64,000 bases of DNA from Lepidodermella squamata (lineage: Eukaryota; Gastrotricha), in contig JBLDXI010000025.1 in the NCBI GenBank assembly GCA_047495785.1, positions 1,922,001 through 1,986,000 on the forward strand. Direction: 5' to 3'. This document shows, one piece after another, positions 10,871-19,681 of the stretch. The notes under the pieces were generated by a model, which ran no database searches, was not told where the DNA came from, and saw only the letters and a program-made list of their open reading frames with translations. The stretch's first letter is position 1. Each line of letters begins with the position of its first letter. The translations under genes and the position numbers were made by a program.

Positions 10871-11698
10871 TATCCAACTTGTGAACTAATTTTTGCAAGC
10901 TGACAGATCTACTGAGACTCGATTCCCGGAAGCTGAAGCCGTTTGAACAAACATAGTTTGGAAAAGCGCGAAGGGAAACCAATACTAATTATCATAAAAT
11001 CTGCTTTGGAACTGGTGAAGCCGATTTAAAAATGGTTTCTCAGTCATTTTAAATTGATTATTTATTCTTTTATCGGCAACTTGAGTTTGCTTTGTCATGT
11101 TTCATAGGATTCTCCGTCCGGGCAGTGTATTTTAACGAATCAACTTCACTTAGCGATGTCGATGTTCACTATTCAAGCGAGTTTACCAATCAGCCTGTAT
11201 AGCTCATGCCGATTTCAGGCTTGCATTTGCGAACCATCTATGGGTTAGATTTGTCAATTCCCGTTTTACAGGAGGGCGGAGCAAAGTAGGCAATTGAATT
11301 CGATCAATTCTTAGGAACTTGCAAGTAAGTTTTTGCAAAGTGCCCATATTAGTGGGGGTAACAGTGGCCTTCACGAGTCGGTTCCTTTTAACGCTATGTT
11401 CAAATAGGATGTGGAATGTCGTAATGCAAAGACTCCCATCGTGGCCCCTTGACACAGCTCTAACTCAATTTTTGAATACCTACAATGAACCAACTTAATG
11501 TTTATTTTTCTGTCTTTTTTAACTTAGATAGCGATAGCGCCATAACGATGAAGAGAGTCCACATGTGTTTAACTCTTATAGGCTGTCTCCCTGTAGTTGA
11601 AAAAACAACTAATAGAAAGGCAGGTTATAAAGATGTTTTGGTGATCTTAGCCTGATTTATTGGTGAATTAGCGCGATTCTCGCAGAATATTAGTATTA
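10871..11698. other. Spacer between receptor genes 3 and 4
   Basis: No supported gene. The first 130 bases next to receptor 3 keep part of the upstream block shared with receptors 1 and 2. The rest looks like unique spacer. A minus-strand poly(A) signal (TTTATT at 11656-11661) sits just past the receptor 4 stop. Confidence 0.45.
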
Positions 11699-13039
11699 TT
11701 ATCCCATCATAAGAGCAATTAAGGTGACATCAATCAACACCGCTGAAATCGATATCGAAGCAAATACGATCAGATCGAATTTTCGAATAAGACTTATTTT
11801 CACCTGATTGAAGATCAAGACTTTGCGGTTGAATGTAGGCCGATCGGCGAGATCGACGGCTATTAAGCAGTAGATTGCACAGACGACAGACGTAGCCATT
11901 TGAGCGGCTAAGAAAATAAGAATGTAGGGTATTTCTGCCGATTTGGGAATTGAATCGCTGATTGATGACTGCGAAACAGCGTAGGCTAGGACGACCGTGA
12001 TGCAAAAGTTCGGCCGATCCGGATGTTGGGGTGGCATGAAGCCAGATGCAATCAAAACCAACTGTAGGCACATGCTTGGGAAAAGTATGGTTAGTAAGTG
12101 AATTCCGTAACGGCGTTTGAAGTAGAATTCAGCTTCGATGATATAGTAATCTTCTTCCATGTTAATACCAATTTCATAGTCTTGACATTCCCAAGAATCG
12201 ATGGGTGACATGAAATTTCCAGGTAATTCGGTTGAATTAGATACCGTGACATCGACGTATTTTGAGCTATAGTAGGACTCCATCTTTAGGGAACAAATCT
12301 GGTTGTCGAACGGAAACTTCTTGAAGCTGCAAAATATTAGTTGCTTCTAATTTTTTGTATGCAAAATACAATGGCTTCGCATACTCAAGATCGCAAGTTG
12401 ATTCAAACGGCGTTTCAAGATACAACTCGCTCTTGCCATCTGAGTGAAGTATTACAGTCTCATCAGCTATCAACCTGAAAAACTTCACGTTCAGCAGTAG
12501 GTCTTAACATTTGGTATCGGAGGAACAAGCATCGTAAGTCGCCAACTTTACCTTTTTGCATCGCGATCATGAGTTCGGCAAGTAAATTTGGCTTACTTTT
12601 TTATCTTTCCTGAATCTCTCAGCGTGTTTCCATGAGAAAATGATGGTACCCAAGTCTCCGCACCCCGTAAAGAAAGCTCGGTAATAGATGAAAAGTTAGC
12701 AATATGAGACCATTTTGCGCAGGCGTGCGTCCACGTGAAAATCCATTCACCAAATACGGTAAATCTAGAATATCCCTAAAATGTTCATGGATGCATCACA
12801 ACTCAAGCTTACGACTGCGCTGTTTCGTCGATTCCGCGAAAAGCTCTAGGGTCGAATTTTACATGAATATTGTGGCGTTCACTCCAATTGAAGTTGGGCC
12901 AAACGATGCTTTTGTGTATGTAACACTTCTTCTCTAGGTACTCCTTGACTTGAATTTCCAAAGGAACAGGCCAGTTATCATCCTCATTCGACAGCGCGAA
13001 AGATGCGAATGAAATCAGATATATTATAGTCTTCATCAC
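11699..13039 (-). CDS. Cys-loop ligand-gated ion channel subunit 4 of the tandem array
   Basis: Exons 13039-12813, 12764-12597, 12474-12385 and 12326-11699 give 370 residues. The signal peptide is MMKTIIYLISFASFALS. The ligand-binding domain, C-x13-C Cys-loop with FPFD, four membrane helices and PDR before M2 are as in the other copies. With receptor 5 it forms a distinct subgroup: both have PVPLE-QVKEYLEK near the N terminus and a LIADE strand instead of LILEQF. The 3' ends of the two genes are nearly identical for over 100 bases, which suggests recent duplication or gene conversion. It starts only 190 bases from GT6-B exon 2 on the other strand. Confidence 0.85.
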
Positions 13040-13228
13040 CTTAGTTTGATCTATGAGGAATAACGTTTTAGCATGAATGCATACTGAACACTAATTTCCG
13101 CAGTTGAAGCTAGCTGCGAGATAGTCTCTAAGTAAATATTTGTATTTGATTGAGTTTTTCGATGTTATTGATTCAGCAGTCAATGAAAGGGCACTGCATA
13201 CTTGGCTTACTCTGAATTTGTATTGCAG

Positions 13229-13687
13229 AACAAGCCGGACTTCATGTTTTCTTTGGACGTTGATGCTTATTTCGCGAGTCATGTTGGAACTGAAATTCTC
13301 GGCGATCTAGTTGCGACGCAGCATTTCTATTTCATGCGTAAACGGCGCATGTACTTCGAGTACGAAGATCGCAAGCAATCAAAGGCCTATGTTGCGCTAA
13401 ACGAAGGTTGGGAATACTTCACTGGAGCGTTCTACGGCGGCCGTACTCTCAATGTCATTCAAATGTGGCGCAAAATCGCGGCAAATATCAAGCAGGATTG
13501 GGACAATCATAGGCTAATCGCCAAATGGCACGAAGAGTCGCATCTCAACCGATATTTCATCGACAGAAGCCCAACAATTATTTTAGGACCCTCTTACATG
13601 TATAAACCTGCATTTGACCTTGAGTCTATCGGTGCTGTAGCAAAAATTATTGCTCCGCCGAAAGCTACAAAGAAAATGCGTGAGTAA
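13229..13687 (+). CDS. GT6-family glycosyltransferase copy B, exon 2
   Basis: The exon follows a good acceptor (TTTGTATTGCAG) and starts NKPDFMFSLDVDAYF in phase 0, exactly where GT6-A exon 2 begins. It has the same length, 459 nt including the stop. It carries the DxD motif (DVD), GAFYGG and WHEESHLNRYF, so the catalytic half is intact. There is no start codon or membrane anchor close by, so it cannot stand alone. The only matching 5' exon is at 4105-4554. GT6-C starts 30 bases past the stop, too close for an ordinary independent promoter. Confidence 0.75.
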   Translation, partial: NKPDFMFSLDVDAYFASHVGTEILGDLVATQHFYFMRKRRMYFEYEDRKQSKAYVALNEGWEYFTGAFYGGRTLNVIQMWRKIAANIKQDWDNHRLIAKWHEESHLNRYFIDRSPTIILGPSYMYKPAFDLESIGAVAKIIAPPKATKKMRE

Positions 13688-13717
13688 TGTCTTGATTTTT
13701 CGTTTTATTTATGATAG

Positions 13718-14569
13718 ATGATTAAAGAATTAATTTTCATCTTGGCTCTGACCTTGCAAGGATTAAGGGCAGATGAATCATCCGATTGTGGGTCTTTACC
13801 TCGCGTTGCCGTTTTTACCACGGCAGTCGGTAGTGAAGTAGACAAGTACTTGCCTCTCTTCTTCGAAACGGCGATCAAATTCTTGTTGAACAATGCAGCT
13901 CACGTTAGTTATTATGTGTTCACTGACCGGATCAGCGAAGTCAAAATCATAGCACGAGACATCAGCAACGTTCACATTATCCGAATGGAACTGCCTGAGC
14001 CGCCAATGACCATCAACGCGATAACGCCAGAATTATTCCTCAATGTTACGCAATCCGAGTTCTTCAAATTAAATGTAAGAATTTTTATTTTTTCGATTTT
14101 ACCTTAATTTTTTCTATAGCCCGAGCCTGACTTCATTTTTCACGTGAACTGCGACGCATTTTTCGTTTCCGATGTTGGGCCGGAGATTCTTGGTGATCTT
14201 GTTGCGACGCAGCATTTTTCGTTTTACCGAGCAAATCGTGACACATTTGATTACGAGAAAAGACCGGAATCTCTGGCATTTATTGGCCCGGAGGAGGGTC
14301 GTTATTATTATAATGCTGCATTTTACGGTGGTCGTAGTGCAAATATTACAGCGATGTGGGATCGCATTGCCGAGAACACACGGCAAGACTTTGCTCAAGG
14401 CAATTTGGTGGCCGTGTGGGGCCAGGAGTCTCATCTCAATCGATACCTCATTGATCACGTGCCAAGCACAACACTGGGTCAAGATTATTTGTATGCGAAT
14501 AGAGACATGTCTTTCTATGGGTCGTTTCCGAAAATTCAAGTTCGGTTGCCTGCTAGATTCAAATTGTGA
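13718..14569 (+). CDS. GT6-family glycosyltransferase copy C (divergent, signal-peptide form)
   Basis: Exons 13718-14074 and 14120-14569, split by a 45-base intron at the same site as in copy A, give 268 residues. Instead of a membrane anchor plus stem, it begins with a cleavable-looking signal peptide (ILALTLQGLRA), so the enzyme may be secreted or luminal. The DxD motif is NCD (residues 129-131). The catalytic-loop motif reads WGQESHLNRYL, keeping the catalytic Glu but losing the preceding His and acid. Known bacterial GT6 enzymes carry NxN instead of DxD and do not need metal, so a changed metal requirement is possible. Poly(A) signal AATAAA lies near 14598. Confidence 0.8.
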
Positions 14570-14758
14570 TTTTCTGTTGGCACTTTCGAAACGATTGAAT
14601 AAATTTTATTAGAAGATAGCTTGTATCCGTGAAAATTAAGTCCCGAAACTTTCCTCCGGTAATTCAATGAAAACTGGGTTCATATTCATTTCTTTTGGGA
14701 GAGCTTCGGCACAGTAACATTACTGAAATAAAACCAAAACAGCAGAATATTAGCATTA

Positions 14759-16313
14759 TTATCCCATCATAAGAGCAATTAAGGTGACATCAATCAACAG
14801 CGCTGACATCGATATTGAAGCAAATACGATCAGATCGAATTTTCGGATAACACTCATTTTCACCATATTGAAGATCAAGACTTTGCGGCTGAATGTAGGC
14901 CGATCGGCTAGATCAACGGCTATCAAGCAGTAGATCGCACATACAACAGACGTAGCCATTTGAGCTGCTAAGAAAATAAGGATATAAGGTATATCTGCCG
15001 AATTAGGAATCGACCCGCCGATTGATGACTGCGAAACTGCAATGGCTAGGACGACCGTGATGCAAAAGTTCGGCCGATCCGGATGTTGGGGTGGCATGAA
15101 GCCAGATGCGATAAGTACCAGCTGCAGGCATAGATTAGGGAACAGAATGTTCAACACGTGAATTCCGTAACGGCGTTTGAAGTAGAATTTGGCTTCGATG
15201 ACGTCGTATATTCCTACTTTGAATATTCCAAATCTGTAATCTTGAAGGTCCCAAGAATCGATAGGTGACATGAAGTTTTCAGATGGTAAGTTGATTGGCT
15301 CAGACACTGTAACTGTGACATAAGAGGAACTGTAGTAAGATTCCAATCTGAAAGAACAGGTCTGCCTGTCGAACGGAAACTTCTTGAAGCTGCGAAGTTA
15401 TCAATCAACTACAGATTTTTGGATATAAAGACACATACTCGAGATCACATGCAGATTCAAATGGTGATTCAAGATAGAGCTCGGTCGATCCGTTAGCATA
15501 GAGTAAAACAATTTCATCAGCGATCAATCTGAAAATTGAAAATGTGTTTTCGTCATTTTAGCATCGATTTTACGATACAATAAATTGGAAAACTAACATT
15601 TTATCCCAATCATGAAAGCATTTCCATGATTGCTGAAAATAACCCCATCATCTAAAAATGTTTAGGACTGCGGACTGCTTAGCCTTTTGCAAGTTTAATG
15701 CAACTAAAATGTGCGCATAGATACAAACTGGCATAGGTAATGGTATAAACATAAGCCTGAATGATCCTGGAATTTTTCTGTCAAGTGTCAAGTAGACGGA
15801 ATTTTATAGGCGATATTGCTCAAATATGATTGGGAAATCAATTATAGCCTTTTACTCACCTTTTAAACTTTCCTGCATCGCTCAGCGTGTTTGTGTGAGA
15901 AAATGTTGGCACCCATGTCTCAGTGCCTCTCAGTGACAGCGCAAAAACTGGCGAAAACTCAGGTATGTGGGACCATTTCGCGCAGGCGTTGTTCCACTTG
16001 AAAATCAATTCGGCAAATATTGTAAATCTATTGTCATGAATAATCATTGGCTTCATCATGCAGTTGAATCAGTAACTTACGACTGCGCTGCTTCGTTGAT
16101 TCCGCGGAATGCAGTGGCAACAAATTCAAAGTGTATTTTGTGGTTTTCTCTCCAATTGAAGTTCGGCCAAACGATGCTTTCGTGTATGTAACAGTTCTTC
16201 TCGAGGTACTCCTTAACTTGAAGTTCCAATGGAACAGGCCATGTCACATTCCGATTCGACTGCGCCACTGTCGCGAAAGAAATCAGCAGATAAACAGCGC
16301 GTTTCATTGCCAT
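14759..16313 (-). CDS. Cys-loop ligand-gated ion channel subunit 5 of the tandem array
   Basis: Exons 16313-16081, 16027-15860, 15528-15439 and 15389-14759 give 373 residues. It has the signal peptide, extracellular domain, Cys-loop (C-x13-C with FPFD), M1-M4, a very short M3-M4 loop and PDR before M2, with the 168- and 90-nt internal exons again conserved. It is the sister of receptor 4. The intron between exons 2 and 3 is longer (331 bases) than in the other copies. It lies outside the GT6-B interval, between GT6-C and the GT6 pseudogene, and appears to have been duplicated together with GT6 sequence. Confidence 0.85.
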
Positions 16314-16528
16314 GATTTGATTCCTGTGGAATTATTTTCTCACTTGAATATGTTTTTCAATCAAATATCCGCACGGTGATATGCTGGCACAAACTGAGAT
16401 AGTCTGATTTCACATTGGCTAATATTTTTATTTGATTATGCCTTTCCGATATATTTACTCAACATTTAAATTAAATAAAGAGTTGGGAAGGCTTGAATGC
16501 GTGGTTGAAGTTCACTCTTGGATTGCGG

Positions 16529-16774
16529 AACAAGCCGGACTTCATGTTTTGCCACGGCGTTGATGCTTATTTCGCAAGTCACATTGGAGCTGAAATTCTT
16601 GTCGACGACCTGGCTGTGACAAAACGGTGCATGTTGACATGCAGAGGTCCCGTGATATCATTGATCACGTGCCAAGCGCATGCCAAATGCCAAGCCGCAA
16701 TGGAAGCATGCCAAAGTATTGGTTATTTCCGAAAATTAAAGATCGGTTGCCTGCTAGATTAAAATTGCAATGAG
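16529..16774 (+). pseudogene. GT6 pseudogene, chimeric fragment of copies B and C
   Basis: The first about 110 bases match GT6-B exon 2 (NKPDFMF, then VDAYFASHIGAEIL). The last about 110 bases match the 3' end of GT6-C (ATTGATCACGTGCCAAGC and TTGCCTGCTAGATT), with the middle of the domain missing. The acceptor before it has changed from CAG to CGG, the first Asp of DxD is Gly, and the tail is out of frame relative to copy C. No first exon is present. It lies about 215 bases from the start of receptor 5, mirroring the receptor 4/GT6-B exon 2 spacing, so it is probably the decayed end of a segmental duplication. Confidence 0.75.
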
Positions 16775-19199
16775 TTGTTGCCTTTAAACACTTGAAAAGA
16801 TAACTGAATGGGTTTTTTTTCGAAATTAGTGAGAGCTTTCCTCAGCCTCAATAACAAGCCAGTATTCTACCCTCGGCCAGTATGTCAGTCCCGGCGCTTT
16901 TAGCTTGAAGAGCTTGGCTGATGTGATGCGACTTTGACTTCATGCTTTTGAATCAAAGACACCACAGCCGCTCAAGGGCGTACACATAGGCGGCTATATT
17001 CCGCTAATCTTCAGAATTCAAAATGCAAGAGGAATCTTCATGTGGATTTTCGTTATGCAACATCGATGCCGGCTACAGACGTTCAGGACGAGAAGCGCTT
17101 TGCAACCATGTAATCCTCTAGGATGCTCGTCAGACTAGTCACTAAGCTGACCTAATGGTCTTGTCGGAGAGTCGTTCGCGAATCTGCTTAGTCAGTAGTC
17201 TCCAAAGTGGGTAGAAATGCTACAAAATGGAGGAATCTCCCTCTGATGGCACAAACAAACCCAAAGACGCAATGAACGCCGACAAACCACCGAAAAATGT
17301 AAGTGCATGCATTTGGAGCCTGGCAAAAAGCTTTTGCCCGGCGCAACATTTCTTCGTGAAAATCGAGGAATTTCAAGAGATTGCATGCTGCAAAATCTGT
17401 GTTTTTCAGGCTTTTAGGAAAACAAATTATATTTCAAGAAAACATTACAATTTAATTTTCAAACAAAAATTGTATGAATTATTTAATTGTGAAATCCAAA
17501 TCGTGCGATTTTTTCGATGGGCGCGAAGCCGGTTTCTCATCGAAACACCTGTTGAGCTGTTATCGCTTGATGTTCTTCACCTTAGCACTTGCACGTCTCA
17601 CGTCTTGTTATCGGTTTTGTCGTCGTTCGCCATTTAGTTGCAGTCGTCTTTCAGGGCAAAAATTTCTGGAAATAAAGACAAGAATCTGCTGTGTTTCGCT
17701 GCAATTGCTGCTGTTATTTGTTCTCGTGGATGTGTGTTTGGCCTGTCAAAAGGTGGATGTTGATTCGGTGTCAATCTCTTCATTTAGTTGTTTGGGAATC
17801 ATCGTTGAGTTAGCTGGATTCGGTGGCGGTCTCACCCAGCTACCGAATATTCTATCTTGCGTATTAAATAAACTGGCTGCCTGTTAAGACTTGCAAAGGC
17901 TTTGATACCACACAATATTCGGTTTTTTTTACCATGGTCTGCGTTCTGAAATATCAGCGCCAGGGACGGACGTTAACGACAACCGCTAGAAGTTCCCACC
18001 TTAATGATGTCAAGTTTTTCATAGGACCACGCAATACCTGAAGCGGCATTCTATATTCAATTTCTTGTTCACGTCTTGAACATTGATAAAGAAGTTTTCG
18101 CCCTAATCTTGCCTCTTCCCGGTTGGCTGCTTTGAGCTGATGCCTAGCGACTGCTTCGATTGTTGATACTCACGGCAACTTCACTCATGAATCTAAGTAA
18201 GGAAAACTAGTATTCAGTTGGCGTGAGTACCGTGAATCGTGAATGACTTAGTGGACCTTATTTCTTGACGCAAATATGGGGTACCTTAACGCCTCTTATT
18301 AACGTTCGTTTTGATGACTTGTGATCATCGTCTCTCATCGTACATAGGGTGGATTAGAACAATGGTGATAGTTTTACTAAAATGACAGCTTAAAACTTTG
18401 TCTCACAGAGATGAGTTGTCGCTCATTGATGCCGCGCTCGATGTTACTTTCTGATATTCAGAGGAGTTGAATTTTAGGCGATCTGTTTTCAGTTTGTCAG
18501 TAGCTTTATTAATAACCTCTTTGGCTGTCTAATTAGCAGAAATTCAGGGTTAAAGAATGACTGCGCTCAATCATATCGTCCTATTGGCTATTCTAATTTG
18601 ATCATCAGGTGATTCTCAATTTCATCGTTGTTTTCTCACCTCGCACCCAATATTGGGCGATGACTCATAGCAAGAGCAAACGTATTGAATTATTTTTAGC
18701 GAAAGAAGCACTTGAGTTCTGTCTAATTGGTCAAAATACCACCGTCTAAGAATTATTTTGATGAAATTATCTAACACCTAGCGCCGTCGCTCAGTCAGAC
18801 ATCATCTTGGAGCAATATTTGCTTAAACTACACTACTTTTTCCGTGTTTTATTTATTCGACTTGCTTTCACTGTGTCCCACGTGTAAAAATAATTTGCGC
18901 TCACCCAGCGGTGGTGCGGATTTTTTATTATACCAGCCACGTCTATGCAATTTTCTGCAATACGCACAGGTATTTGCTCTGCGTGAGCGGCCGTTCGCAC
19001 TTCGTTCTGTTCTATTCGCTGGTTCGTTCTTGTATGGACGCTATTACAGACGCATTGTTTTTATTAGGTGTCAGATTTTGTTGCTTCCATGCACGTTATA
19101 CATATCTATTTGTTTGTTGTAACGCAAGCTTACACTGTTCGGCCCGAGCCTTCAAGATATCACCCTATTGTCCGTCATTTTTTTTCACATCTAGGGCTA
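16775..19199. other. Long spacer upstream of the TMEM42-like gene
   Basis: No complete gene is supported. A candidate 24-codon 5' exon lies at 17227-17298 (see its entry). The remaining open frames have no recognisable domain, and composition is mixed AT-rich spacer. Confidence 0.5.
17227..17298 (+). CDS. Candidate 5' coding exon of the TMEM42-like gene
   Basis: An ATG opens 24 hydrophilic codons (MEESPSDGTNKP...) ending at a canonical donor AAT|GTAAGT in phase 0. An acceptor at 19067 (TTTTTATTAG) would join it in frame to the TMEM42-like reading frame, giving a longer N terminus. The 44 residues this adds before the conserved part look unlike coding sequence, and a second acceptor at 19192 favours starting at 19200. 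It could instead be an untranslated or alternative exon, or spurious. Confidence 0.25.
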
Positions 19200-19589
19200 A
19201 TGTCTGAAAATGGCACTTATTCTGGGGTCGGTTTCGCAGTGCTGTCCGGTGTTTGCGCCGCGTTGGGTGCAGCCACTGCCAAACTCGCCTTCTCGTCGGC
19301 CGACGATGGCCAGATAATGTCCGGCTATTATTATTGCGAGAAGCTTCTCTACCTCAGCCTATTCATCGGCTTCAACGTGGCAATGTGGACAGCTCTTACG
19401 GCGGCTTTTCGTAGCTCGCCCACGACAGGCCTTGTCTCAGTGATAAATACAGCGGCTAATATACTTTCGTCCGGTCTCATTGGCTGGCTATTTTTCAACG
19501 AACTTCTTTCTTTGCAATGGCTAGGTGGAATCTCGCTTATACTAGCCGGAGTTTCTATCATTATTACGGAAAAACCAAAGGCTGATTAG
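19200..19589 (+). CDS. TMEM42-like (EamA-type) small membrane protein
   Basis: A 130-residue protein with about four hydrophobic helices. The start has GVCAALGAATAKLAF, and later come SVINTAANILSSGLIGWLFFNE and WLGGISLILAGVSIII. These match the TMEM42 family, half-size relatives of EamA/drug-metabolite transporters, of unknown transport role. The ATG at 19200 sits seven bases past an acceptor-like TCACATCTAG, so the message may be spliced or trans-spliced there. AATAAA follows at 19590-19595, and the rhomboid gene starts 93 bases past the stop on the same strand. Confidence 0.7.
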   Translation: MSENGTYSGVGFAVLSGVCAALGAATAKLAFSSADDGQIMSGYYYCEKLLYLSLFIGFNVAMWTALTAAFRSSPTTGLVSVINTAANILSSGLIGWLFFNELLSLQWLGGISLILAGVSIIITEKPKAD

Positions 19590-19681
19590 AATAAAGCCTA
19601 ACTTACTACTCCTCCACTCTGAAACCAGCATCCAGACCATTTCCTATAATTTGAATTCTTTCGATTTTTAGAGGTTATTTT

